In this document: positions 53,448 to 64,000 of the stretch, piece after piece | Layout: each line of letters opens with the position of its first letter | Numbering within the stretch: the first letter of the stretch is position 1 | Source: Akebia trifoliata | Lineage: Eukaryota; Streptophyta; Magnoliopsida; Ranunculales; Lardizabalaceae | DNA: 64,000 nt | Assembly (NCBI GenBank): GCA_017979445.1 | Contig: CM030717.1 | Span: 16,603,288-16,667,287, forward strand | Direction: 5' to 3' | Notes under the pieces: generated by a model | Database searches by the model: none | What the model was told of the DNA's origin: nothing | What the model saw: only the letters and a program-made list of their open reading frames with translations | Made by a program: the position numbers and the translations under genes

Positions 53448-53975
53448 ATGGATCCCACCTGGATCCAGGCTTAAGTGGGTTTTCTCTGCCTTAATTGACA
53501 GCTTAAGAAGGTAGTCGGGGCAAAATTCTGACATAAGTAATATAGCACTAAAAGTGGATTCCACCTAGGTTTGGGCCTACGTAGGTATTCTCTACCTTAG
53601 TCAGTAGAGTAAGAAGTTGGTTGGGATCTTACTCTATTATGAGTTCAAGAGCACAAAAAGTAGATCCCACCTAGGTTCGGGCTTATGTAGGTCTTCTTTG
53701 CCTTAATTGGTATAATAAGAAGCTTGTCGAGGCCTTATTCTGCCACGACTACAATAACACTAAAGATAGACCCCACATGGGTTCAAGTATAAGTAGATTT
53801 TCTCTGCCTTAATTGGTAGAGTAAGAAGCTGGTCGAGGCCCTATTTTGGTACGAGTAATTTAGTACTAAGTTGGACTCATTCTAAAGTCCAATCCTTGCA
53901 GCTTTCCTATGCTTTAACCAGTAGAGTGAAAAACTAGATGACTATGCTTTGTCTTGAGTGACAGAGTAGAAAGAC
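53448..53975. repeat. 105-bp tandem repeat, five diverged copies
   Basis: Units start ggatcccacct-like at about 53450, 53555, 53660, 53765 and 53870 (period 105-106). Shared words are cccacctaggtt, ctctgccttaattgg.agagtaagaag and gaggc.ttatt. The last copy is most diverged. It lies between the inverted LTR copy and element D. Confidence 0.85.
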
Positions 53976-54659
53976 TTGTTTAGTAAAAGAACAGATCATC
54001 GAAGACATATGGGTAGTCAAAAGTTGGTAAAAGATTGCAGTTTGCCTTAAAATAATAAAAACGTTGAAGAATAGTCATTTCAGGGATAAAAAAATAAAAC
54101 TGAGTTAGAGCCTTCTTGAAGGACAGTAACTCAAAGGTACCTCCCCAAAAAATTTTATGAAAAGGTTCCACCTAAGTAAAATTTATATGAGGTAGAATTT
54201 GAGGGGAAGAGGTAGTAAATATAAGCAGTTCAAGTAGTTCAACAGTTGAATGTGCAGTGCAAATTGAATGTGTAACGTAAATAGTGCGAACAAATAAAAG
54301 TTTACATTGAAGGTAGATTATTAGTTAGCTTAAGTAATGCAAACAGTGTAAAAGAATAGATCTGCTGAAGTCTTTAAGTAAAGCATGATATTGAAACTTA
54401 TGTTAAGTTAAAAAGTAATTCAACAGTTGGGTAAGCAATGCAAATAGTGCGAAAAAGTAGAGTTCATGTTGAAGGCAGAATAACAATTTGTTTAAGAACA
54501 AATTGTTTATTAACAGCAAAAAGAGTACAAGAGAAGTCCAAAGATGGGATAGTATTAAAAGAAAAATAGCAGTGGCAAAAACATAATACAACTAAAATCA
54601 AGAAGTAGATTTTCATTCATTGGCAGGTGACTAATTGGCAAAAGAGGAAATCTTAGTAG
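53976..54659. other. Non-coding stretch left of element D, with a weak 181-bp repeat
   Basis: ttcaacagtt followed by aatgcaaatagtgcgaa-like text recurs at 54238 and 54419. A purine tract aaaagaggaaa ends 9 bp before the LTR start at 54660, resembling a PPT. No coding region recognised. Confidence 0.45.
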
Positions 54660-55050
54660 TGTAGACACCCCATTTTGCATCTACCTATTTCAATAATTCG
54701 TCACCCAGTTGTTGTGGATTCCTAATGATGAGCATAAAAGAACTTGAAGGTTTGTGAACACTGATTGATTCCTACTATTTCCAGTTTTTTTTCATTCCCC
54801 TACTCATCACGACTCGACATAGAAATTTACGCACGCTTAGGATCGCTACATCTTACACTCGACTTAGCAAGCATGTATGTTTAGGTTCGATACACAGTTC
54901 GATAACTTAGAGATCACGCTACGCTAGGAAAATACAACCTCAGAACTTAGAAATAATTACATAGGGATTGAAAGAAATGTCAAGCTAAAATTTGTAAAAA
55001 TCAGAAAAAATCATCAAAATAATGAAAATACCCTTCATAAATTTTGGACC
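54660..55050 (+). repeat. 5' LTR of element D, left part (before inserted solo LTR)
   Basis: It starts tgtagacaccccattttgca. It ends at ...ttttggacc, where a solo LTR is inserted. The sequence resumes at 56981 (tctgaaaaatctc), which fits the neighbouring tandem unit ttttggacctct at about 57117. The full LTR without the insert is about 3.4 kb (to 60034). Confidence 0.82.
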
Positions 55051-56975
55051 TGTAGACATGAGAATGTTCAACTTTGAACTTCAATGCTACGTTGTTTGGA
55101 GTCGCCACCATTCTTTTTTGGAAATGGGTGTGAATGGGCACCCGAATTGATTCTTTTGAAAACCATTTTTTATGGTATTGTAGTGACTCTCAATCATGAA
55201 AAAGGTATGGTCTACCTAAGATATAGGTAAGGGGATTCGGTTAGAGAATAGGGAAGGTGTTAAGCACCCCATTCTCTCCACCTATGGTGGTTACCTTTAG
55301 ATTTGGCCATTTCTTAAAAGATTAATATGACAAGTGAAATGCATGAGATGCATGAAGTGGGTGGGTGCACATAGTGTGTATGTACCCCTTTGAAAGAGGA
55401 TTTAATGTTTGTGTAGACATGAGGAATATCCTATATGAGATGATATCCCATAAAGTCATCACATTTTTCCATGAATTATAATGTTAGTTTATGATTCTAG
55501 AGAAGTTCCATGAATAGAGTTCCCTTTAGATCCACAACCTTAATGCATGCATGCTTAGCTATAAACTTAGTGTTTTAGCCCCATCAAGAGAGCTACACAA
55601 TTCTTCATCATAGCTAAACATGTGTGATGTGTATGCATAGTGTACATTATGATGCATGATATGAGAATGGGTTGAAAAAGGCTTCAACCTCCATCCTTTC
55701 GACCAAACCGCCTCAAGCATCACATGCCCAAGGTTGAGGTTCAATCTACTCGGGATGAAGGAGGGTTTTCCATTACATCCTAAAGGCTTCTAAAAAGAAA
55801 AAGAGAGGGTTAGAAGAAGAAGATGTAAGTTAAAAGAAAATAAAACTATTACCCCACCTTGTCCCCTTGGAGGTCTTTAATGAACTTGAGAGTTGAAGGA
55901 TGTAGTTGAGGGTTAGGAGAGTTAAAGGTTGAGAGATGAGAGATGAGTAGAGATTTAATAGAATTTTAAGTTCAAAGATGGGGGCTCGAGCTCGAGAGCA
56001 TGAATTGTTCTTACAAAATGAAGGTATTTATAGAGTTTTTGGAGAACTTTTGGGGATACAGTGGTCCAACCTTAAAAATAATAAGAATAGACATAAGGTT
56101 TAGGTTATTTCTTTTTGGATTTTTTATTTGTTTGAGGGCAAAGATGACATTTGTGAAGAAATCCTAAAAACATTCTTTGGTCCTTGGTACTTTTGGTAAA
56201 TAGAGGTGAGAAAATAAGAGTACTTTTGGGAGGGTGACTAAGGGAGTGACATGTGTATAGGTGGAGTGGTAGGTGAAAAGTAACCCTTAGTTCATTTGTA
56301 AATAACTCATAAAGCAAGGGTGGAAGTGTATTTTTGAAATGGACTAATGGGAGAACTCCGTATACGTACTTGAAGATTCCCACCTTTTGAGGGCATAATG
56401 GGAAGTTCTCTTACCTTTATGGAATATTACCAAAGACCAAATAACATTTTTGGTTTGACTAAACTTTTTGAGAAGGGCATTCTTGAGTTTTTTACAAAAG
56501 GAAAGTTGACTTTTCAATTAGATGATGCATTGGGTATTGGGGGCTTATGAGGTATCAACTTGTGTCATCTTGTGAAGGGGTGAGAGAATGGACTTGGAGT
56601 GGGCTTGGTGTTGGGCTTGGGTTTGGGTTAGGATATGGACTTGGCTTTGGATTTAGGATATGGACTTGGGTTTTGGACATAGAATGGACTTGGCTTTGGA
56701 TTTAGGATATGGACTTGGGTTTTGGACTTGGATTAGGTTGGAGGAGGAAATGGACCTTGGTTATGGTATGGGTGATGGAGCGGTGAATGGAGAATGGTTA
56801 CGGGTTAGGGACAAGGTTGAGCATGCAAACTATATGACATGATGTGTGTATGGATGTATGCATGAATAATGATGTCAAGTGGCAATGTGGGTCAAAGAGC
56901 TTGAGTTCTAAATCAGAATCAATTCGAGAAAATTTGGATCTTCCTAATGGGTTCGTGCAAATTGGGGTGTTTACA
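55051..56975 (-). mobile_element. Solo LTR related to the LTR of element E, inserted in the LTR of element D
   Basis: The ends are tgtagacatg (55051) and ggggtgtttaca (56975), flanks ggacc (55046-55050) and agacc (56976-56980), a 4/5 TSD. It shares with the E LTR, in the same relative order, ggagtcgccaccattc, gggcacccga and gggaaggtgttaagcacccc. There is no PBS and no coding part. Removing it restores a continuous D LTR. A 49-bp tandem repeat (tggacttggctttgg at 56636 and 56685) is inside. Confidence 0.85.
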
Positions 56976-57858
56976 AGACCTCTGAAAAATCTCAAAAGTA
57001 CCTCCATTGCACTCAAAATGTGATTTCGAGTCTAACGGGATCTAAATTAACGAACACAAAGAAATTCAAGAAAAATTTGTAAAAAATTCACCAAAATAAC
57101 GAAAATACCTCTCATAAATTTTGGACCTCTAGAAAATCTTAAAAATACCTCCATTACATTCAGAATGTGATTTTAAGTCTAACGAGACTGAAATGAATTA
57201 AAATAGAAAATTTTTGAAAAAATCATAAAAATGACCAAAATACCCCTCAACATCCAACTCTAACATGGAGACCCTAATCCCTAGGAAAATAAAATTCAAA
57301 TCGAAAATTAAACTAAAATTCAACCAAGAATCCAATTTCAAACTCAAATCAAATTCAAATCGAAAATTAAATAGAAAATCTAATCAAATCTAAATTAAAA
57401 AATTATAGTCAAGTTAAATATGAAAATCCAATGAAAATTAAAAATGACTCGACCAATTAAAATAAAAAATCAAAATCAAAATCAAATTGAAAATCAAGTT
57501 GAAGATCATTCAAAAAGTAAAATTAAATCGAATCGATCAACCAATCAAAATAAAATAAAATCGACCAACAACCAATAATAAAAATTAAAATCAAATTGAA
57601 ATTAATTAAACAATCAAAATTTAAAATCAAACATAAATTCAAATTTAATTTAAAAATATCAAATTAAAATTCAAATCAAAATGTCGACTCAAATAAAAAT
57701 CGAAATCAACCAATTGAATTCAATTCAAAATTGGATTAAAAATAAATTCAAAATTTAAAGCCCAAAATAAAACTCATCAACCAATCACAACTCAACGACG
57801 GTAGGCTATCGTCGTATGAGTAACATAGGATCTCCGCCCCCCACCCCCCACTCTTCAA

Positions 57859-57889
<31 letters not shown>
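57859..57889. repeat. AAT microsatellite
   Basis: About ten AAT units inside the D LTR. Confidence 0.95.
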
Positions 57890-57890
<1 letters not shown>

Positions 57891-58644
57891 AAAAGAAACG
57901 TGGGTACTCTTCTCTAATTCTTTCTATGACTTCTTCTTCTCCACTTTCTCCAACGAACTCCTCTAACCCATGTCTCCAACACATCTTTCCCACGTCCTCT
58001 CTCACGTTTTGATGAGGAGGATCATTATAAAACATAAGGAGAACAATGTTTGGAGGGGGCCATTAAAAAAACCAGTAATTTCTTCTCTCTTCTCCAGTTG
58101 CTCTCAATCTCTACAGCATCTTTGCAACTCCCTACTGCATTTCAGCCCTCTCTTCTCCATTAAACCTACAACATACTCATTCCAAAATGTCTTCTTCTTC
58201 TTCTGTCTAGCCCCATCTCCCTTATCTCCCATCTCTCCTGCTTTCACATTTTTTTTGGTGAACCACCATAAAAACAGCAAGGAGAATCACCATTGGAGGA
58301 TGTTTCTTGCTTTGCTGCCCCAACGTTTCATCCATTAAACGCTCCTCTAATAGCTAATGTTTCAACTATTAAACTCCTCTCTAATAGCCCGCAACAACCA
58401 TTAACACTGCTCAAATCCCACACCAACCTTGTTGCCCACAGTAGCCCATACTTGAGCCATTTAAGAAAAAAAACATCGACCTTACATCATTCTCTGTCAT
58501 CCTCAAGTCTACCTGCAACTCTCCCTTCTTCTCTATTAAAAACCAATCCATCTCTTTGCCTCTTTTCTATCCAAGAACCGTTACACGGTCGAACCTCTTT
58601 CCTTCCCCTTTAAAAACGTCGCAAACAACAACGTACTCTCTCTT

Positions 58645-58661
58645 ACACACACACACACACA

Positions 58662-58711
<50 letters not shown>
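58645..58711. repeat. Compound CA-CT-TA microsatellite, possible promoter of D
   Basis: Contiguous (CA)n 58645-58663, (CT)n 58664-58692 and (TA)n 58693-58711. CT stretches upstream of TATA-like DNA are common in plant core promoters, so this may be the U3 promoter of element D. Confidence 0.85.
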
Positions 58712-58712
<1 letters not shown>

Positions 58713-60035
58713 TTCAGCCCAATCAGCAGCCCTCCAACCATCTCTTCTTCTCTCTCCCTTTGAACACTCTCCCATCTCTTCTTTCCCCTTTGGAAACGTC
58801 TCAAGCAACAACTCATTATTATTATTATTATTTAATTTATCAGCCCATAGCACATTCTGTTGCCATTGTTTTTGATTTATTTGATCAGCCTACAACACAA
58901 CAGCCTTGCTCATCTCTTGTCTAAACCCAACACTCCATCATAGATCTCTTACCTCAGATATTATTTGAACCTCTTTTGACCTTGCGTTGATTCAAGACTA
59001 ATCTCGCACACGCTCTTAAATTCTGAAGGAAACCCGGCAACCACTATCATCAAAAGGTAAGATTTTTTTTATCTAATGGTGCTAATGGATTGATCAAGTT
59101 ATTTATTTATTTAGTTTTAATAAACTCATGGTTTTGGTGCATATGGAGATAAAAAATATCAGATTTTCTTGATAAATTGGGTGAGTTGACTCACTGATTT
59201 TGATGCAAATGGGGATTAAATTTTTTTTTTATTCACTGATTTTGGTATACATTGAGGTCTTGATTTCATAAATAACCAAGGGATTGATTTATTGATTCTT
59301 TCACGTAGATTCGAATCAATTTATGGGTGCATGCCTCGATGACTTATTTGGAAATAGGGAACTTGCATAAATTTTGGAATTTTCTATGGGTGATTTTCTA
59401 TTTTAGAAAATTATCTTTATAAATTTCTAAGTTGGGAATTCATCACATTTATAGTTCCCTAAATTAAAAAAATTTCCAATTTTTAATTTAAAAACTTCAC
59501 AAGTTCCCAATTAGAAATTTTATATTCCTAATTTCCAAATTTGGAAAATTTTCACAAATTTTCATTGTTGTGGATTTGGAAAATTTTGCACATAAATTGC
59601 TAATTGATTTTGGATAATGGGATATGATTAAGATTTTTTTTTTTATAAATTTTCGTTTTTTGTGTGAAATTCGAAAAATCATGTAATAATTGGAGTATTT
59701 TAGCCGTATGATTCTTTTGGCAAATCCAATGTATATTGATGATGATTGGACCTTAGTTTGACCTTTAGTCATTGTATGTTGACTCTCGGATAATTTTGGA
59801 TCGTAGTAGAGACTGATCATCTTGATTAGGCAGGTTCGGTACCTAACACCTTCGAAAATCCGTAATCTGACCCCTTACCTATTATTCGTGGACCAACCCA
59901 ATCCATGTTGAAATTATCTATGGTTCTTAGACCTAAACAAGGTGGTGATTCCTTATTCTTTAAAAATCTTCGATTGACGTAATTGGATCCTTATCCGCTA
60001 TTTAGAGTAATGGGCCGGGGTCGAGGTGATTTTAG

Positions 60036-60053
60036 TTGCGACTCCACTAGGGA
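60036..60053 (+). promoter_or_regulatory. Primer-binding site of element D
   Basis: ttgcgactccactagggac matches the Tat-type PBS form (gcgactccact.ggga) seen for element E on the minus strand at 12951-12968. It fixes the orientation of element D as plus. Confidence 0.75.
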
Positions 60054-61008
60054 CATTTAGGGTCAAACTTGACCCGATCCAAGACTATCCTTAGGTTTAC
60101 TTTTTTCTCGAGTCAACTCAGTTGACTCAAAGAAACTCTTAGATTAGGTTAGATTTTGTCCTTTCTTTCCTTGGCATGTGATTAGGTATGTTCAATTGTT
60201 TATCTCTGTTGATTAGATATATTTGATTTGTATGGTTGGATATTTGCGAAAAAATGCCCTAGACGCACTTTATCCCTTTGCACAAACTCACGAGCATGCA
60301 TGTTCATATTTGCATCATGTCATGTCTTTATAAATTCAATAGCCGGATCTAAGCTAACCTGGTCCTTTGAGATACGGGGGATGCCCGTGAACGCTACAAC
60401 TTTAGTACAGTACCTTTAGATATATCAAACTGGAACACCACGTACTGCTTGACCAGGTAAAACTAGGATAGTATATCGGTGTTTCGGGCTGAAGTGACGT
60501 AAGCTTTATCCTAACCTAGCCTCAATCATATAGTAAGACTAGAACTTAGGTGCAGTCCTATTAGGCCATGACTAGAAACGACCATAAGTGCTCTCGGGTT
60601 GCTTTTCTTTAATCTAACCAAAAGGTAAGTGGGTAGGCCGATCTACACCGCTTAAATTGAACTCGCAACATCGGTCCAACCCAATAAATGTAATTGAGAA
60701 GTTGTGTTGACTAATCGCTTTCAAACCCATTAGTCTGATTGGTAAGTTGATCTTTCAGATCAATATATGAGCCAATTGAGTTAATTGGTTTAATAAAATG
60801 TCAATGAGGTGATATATCATTTTGTGGATTCATTGGGTAGAATCGGTCCAAATACAATAATTGAGCTTCTTTTTCCAACCAATTCTATTCAATGGATCGG
60901 ATCTTTCTTTTAAATCAAAATGGTTGAATCACATTAAAGATTGTACCAAAATATAGATACGGCTTGCTTTTAATGTGTCAGTAATAGGAATTAGTTTCTT
61001 TTGGTTAG
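60054..61008 (+). other. Leader of element D
   Basis: About 950 bp from PBS to the first coding block. No tandem repeat like those in element E and no recognised protein. Confidence 0.5.
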
Positions 61009-62087
61009 ATGACTCATGATGATGTACGATTGTTGATGGATCGAGCCTTAGACGCATTCACTACTGTCGAGAAGTACACTTTTGGTGCATATGGATTTCA
61101 AAGCGTATTCTCCTTCAAGTCAGTGAATATCAACTGTAACCTTTTATGTGCCGCGGCCAATTTTTGGGATCTGAACTACCACGTATTCCGTTTTAGTTTA
61201 GTTACACTTTGTCAAACTCATGAAGATTATTACAATATTATGGGAATAAGTACATTGGGTCAAATGATTCGTTTTCTATCGAAATCCAAATTCACAAAAG
61301 AACTCACGAAAGGATTAGGGGTTAAGCCTAAATAAGTAAGAGGATTCACAGATTACGATTTACTGAACATGCGAAGACTTTTAGAAGTACACCGAACTCC
61401 TGAACACGAAAATCCTCGGGATTTCGCTCCAGAACCTCACAAGAAGGCTAGAGACCTTACTTTATGTCTGGGGGTGTTGTCAACATATTTCCTGGTTTCA
61501 TTTAGGACAGGTCATCGATTTCTGAGCTTCTTCGCAGATATTGCCAGACAACTTAAAAATAAGATTAACCTAGTCTCCACAATACTCATCGAGAATTTTG
61601 AGGGACTATGTAATGAGAATGCACCAGAAGGGGCATGATTTCGAGGAAGTCCACATTTTCTTTATATATGGTTATGTATCCGACTTCGTATCACAAAATT
61701 AACGCAATCAAGGAAAGTAAATGGGAAAAATTCGTAGGAAAAGAAATATTAGTAGACTTTGCATCCATGGAAGACTGGACGGATATAAATTAGGATAGAT
61801 TGGGATCAAGAATTGATGAAGGCACCGTGTTTGCTTCAAAGGCATCTGATCATGTAACGCTCACCGGGCAACTGAATACATCTTTTTATTGCTTAAGGAT
61901 GATACCAAGACAGATAGGATTCCCTTCATGGATCCCAATGCTCCCAAGGAATCGATATCCTATTAAGAAGCTGACTGTGCACTTGGTAGAACACATAGCT
62001 ACCACTTGGGATCATCGGATGCTTATTGAATCAGAAGATCAACAAGCATTCAAGAAGCAGAAGAGTGGAATACAAGAGCATGTCTGA
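61009..62087 (+). pseudogene. N-terminal gag-region ORF of element D (Ogre/Tat-type, DUF7745-like)
   Basis: The blocks NINCNLLCAAANFWDLNYHV and FRFSLVTLCQTHEDYYNIMG resemble the plant Tat/Ogre leader protein motif with a FWD-x-x-Y-x-x-F core followed by an EEY-type block. Further blocks are STYFLVSFRTGHRFLSFF (61480-61540) and DEGTVFASKASDHVTLTGQL with FPSWIPMLPRN (61810-61960). Stops at 61333 and 61636 and a frameshift near 61640-61790 break it. Its function is unknown even in intact relatives. The assignment is from remembered motif patterns. Confidence 0.6.
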
Positions 62088-62477
62088 AAAAGTAGGGTCC
62101 TAGATCGAGTCGTTTTTGCTTTAAAAGGAAGTCTCGTTATTTCTTTTGTGTTCGCATTTGTCTTTGTTGGTACAATTTTTAATGAGAAGTCTCTTTTAAT
62201 AAGGCCTTAATCAACAATAAATCACCTCATCAGACATAAGATCGACCAGCACAACTCATCAATTATAATAATAAAAGCAAATACTATCAAAAGGGATCAC
62301 TTACTTACCACCAATTCTTAATTGACCTTTGATGGGATTTCAAGATACTATTGCGCCTAAACTTAAGCGTCAGCCACCTAGTTGGAGTCGAGAGTCAGGT
62401 CGTTTGAGAAGCATATCATCACTTAGCAAACCGTTAGAAATGGCTTCTAATCTAAACTTGCAGAAATTCGTAAAATC
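62088..62477 (+). other. Spacer between the two gag-region blocks of element D
   Basis: About 390 bp. No coding region recognised. Confidence 0.4.
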
Positions 62478-63340
62478 TTGGCGGTCTTTGCAATGGATAT
62501 GAACAACATAAAGAGCAAAGTAGAAGTGCTAGAACATATCTTTGAGTCAACAATAGACCACTCTGATGATCAAAAGGGCAAGGGACCGGAAGGTAGCACC
62601 GCTAAGAATCTGGATGAGGTTTATGAGCTTGATGAAAAGGAGGAACATTTTAATGAGAATCCAATGTTGGTCAACAGAATAACTTAGGTGGAAACAGCCG
62701 TGAAGAACATAAAAGGGATTGACGAAATCGCAGCAAGAATTGATGCTCTGAATCAAATCCCTAAGATCTGTCTACCCAAGAAGTTTATAATGCTAGAAAT
62801 GGAGAAATTCAATGGAGTAGGCTGCGCAAAAATGCATCTCAAGGTATATGTCACCAACATACGCACAATGGGCCTCAGTGACGAATAGATGACATTATTA
62901 TTCTAGCGTATTCTATCAGGATCAGCGCTACGATGGTTGATGTCCCAAGATTCAATTGTAATAGGGATATGGAAAAATATGTCAAGGATATTCTGGCACC
63001 AGTATAAGTACAATACTGAGATCGAAACTTCTCGAAGAGATTTAGAATCCACTAAGCAGAAGAATGGGAAAACATTTACTGATTTCATTAGTCATTAGAG
63101 GGCTAAGGTTGCACATATGTAGGATAGACCATCAGAAAAGGAACAAGTAGCGATCATATTGAAAAACCTCTCGTAGGGGTATGCTCAGCATTTAGTCACC
63201 AAGTATATTCCCACATTCGAAGTCCTGTTACAAGCTGGAAGCCAACTTGGTGATGCTTTTACCTCTGGGATCCTTTCTAACTCTTCTGACTACAAGCCAA
63301 AAAACCCTTCATTAATTCCAAACCCAACGTCAACCATGTC
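62478..63340 (+). pseudogene. Gag capsid core of element D
   Basis: An acidic segment (62478-62684), then PKKFIMLEMEKFNGVGCAKM and HLKVYVTNIRTMGLSDE, TAG, RILSGSALRW, then IWKNMSRIFWHQYKYNTEIE, TSRRDLESTKQKNGKTFTDF and PSEKEQVAIILKNLS. The same blocks are in element E gag (KYNGVGCPLSHLKLYC, QRSLTGPALKW, RFNTEVGLDQNDM). At least five stops (62684, 62886, 62905, 63096, 63120) interrupt it. Confidence 0.85.
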
Positions 63341-64000
63341 TATATAGCCAACACTTCCACCACCCTAGTTCTACCCCCAGCTCGAACCAATAATCAAGCA
63401 AATTCGAGTAGAGCTCCCCCTCGACAGTTCATAAATCTAGGGATGACCCTCACTGTAGCTTTCCAGAAACTATTGAAAAAAAGGACTTCTCACTTCTTTC
63501 CAACTTCGACCTTTGCCAAATCCCCTACCAACTTCACATAACTTTAATGTTGTTTGTGAATTCCAGCAAAACCCTAGTTATCATACTAACCAATTCATCT
63601 CTCTCTGCCATGCCATTTAAAACCTCATTGATAATAAAAAAATCATCATACCTACCTCAACATCGCCAAATGTCACCACCAATCCACTACTTGTATATCA
63701 ACCTTTTCCCACATTGAATATGGTCTCCAATACCTAACTATCATTCAACCCAGCCTCTCTCATCCATCTAATATACGCCAAACCGCCCAGTTATCCTCTT
63801 GTCGGAATAGTTTTCATTGACGAGGTCTATGCCACATGCCATGAACCATTCGATCGAGTAGAAGATGAGATATACTGTCTCTCCCCACCTTACTACAATA
63901 GTCCATCATATACCATCTATCTTTTAGTATAAATGATCTCAAAAAATCCATTCTCTATAACAGGTGAAGATCCTTACTTGTTGGCCGAAGAAGACGAGCC
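63341..64000 (+). pseudogene. Gag C-terminal and linker region of element D, running off the window
   Basis: Heavily broken. A Cys/His trace (CEFQQNPSYHTNQFISLC-like, about 63550-63605) corresponds to the Tat nucleocapsid motif CEFHMCAPGHSTNQC of element E. A proline-rich linker follows, and an open end ITGEDPYLLAEEDE at 63960-64000. Protease and RT would lie beyond the window. Confidence 0.6.

Larger units (their letters stand above)
56976..60034 (+). repeat. 5' LTR of element D, right part
   Basis: Begins with two copies of a roughly 140-bp unit (ccattgcactcaaaatgtga and ccattacattcagaatgtga). Then come a long A-rich stretch (57260-57780), microsatellites, a pyrimidine-rich region with TA run and probable promoter (58640-58720), and R/U5-like sequence to 60034 just before the PBS. 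The CA end is eroded. Open frames at 57970-58924 are low-complexity pyrimidine-rich sequence, not recognised proteins. Confidence 0.75.

Noticed and set aside
54660..56975. A single solo LTR from 54660 to 56975, since the ends tgtagacacccc and ggggtgtttaca are near inverted repeats
   Set aside because: Flanks do not form a TSD, and removing 55051-56975 instead restores a continuous repeat unit with a 4/5 TSD.
57970..58924. Overlapping Ser/Leu/Pro-rich frames of about 106-122 codons
   Set aside because: Pyrimidine-rich low-complexity LTR DNA with microsatellites; no conserved motif.

Overview
This is plant nuclear DNA, almost certainly from an angiosperm. It is AT-rich and intron-bearing, is dominated by nested LTR retrotransposons, and carries pieces of plant-typical genes (HD-ZIP IV transcription factor, BIR-type receptor kinase, CYP88A P450, beta-tubulin, SYP81 syntaxin). 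One 100-base N gap (48013-48112) marks an assembly join. The species cannot be told from the sequence. No intact host gene is visible; the host genes present are fragments, decayed copies or TE-split genes.

Layout. 1-490: minus-strand START-domain fragment of an HD-ZIP IV gene. 491-15280: a decayed Ty3/gypsy element of the Tat lineage on the minus strand (5' LTR 12971-15280, PBS 12951-12968, a leader with three different minisatellites, gag-PR-RT-RH-archaeal RH-INT at 9576-2034). Its 3' LTR is not in the window. 15482-18680: a 3.2-kb solo LTR with a perfect 5-bp TSD. 20095-20560: receptor-kinase pseudogene. 21859-22185: a TRIM. 22481-22935: CYP88A pseudogene. 23363-26078: a symmetrical cluster of foldback MITEs around a Pack-type long-TIR element that carries an open beta-tubulin fragment.

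27099-41483 is a SYP81-like syntaxin gene on the minus strand. Its last exon (27099-27242) is separated from the two preceding exons (41000-41131, 41241-41483) by about 13.8 kb of nested insertions: a Tat-type LTR (28320-28706 and 38308-38780), inside it a Ty1/copia element B (28707-38302, TSD ACTCC, its 5' half inverted), and inside that a younger copia element C (29101-33635, TSD GTCTA). The LTRs of C carry five and six perfect heat-shock elements just upstream of a TATA box. A 5'-truncated LINE tail (40741-40806, 17-bp TSD) and a small MITE lie in the same intron. A hAT transposon (41853-45533, 8-bp TSD) lies upstream of the exons.

48290-51324 holds two CACTA-type right ends. 51327-53447 is an inverted partial copy of the 15.5-18.7-kb LTR family. 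53448-53975 is a 105-bp tandem array. 54660-64000 is a second Tat/Ogre-type element D on the plus strand, with a long 5' LTR that is interrupted by a solo LTR (55051-56975) related to the LTR of the first element, then a PBS at 60036 and a decayed gag region running off the right edge.

Biologically the window is a layered record of insertions. The strongest evidence consists of matching target-site duplications at six insertions, primer-binding sites at the expected distance from LTR ends, and conserved protein motifs. The most unusual points are the HSE-rich copia LTRs, the nested-palindrome Pack element with its tubulin ORF, the half-inverted copia element, the hairpin-forming leader minisatellites, and the TE-filled SYP81 intron.
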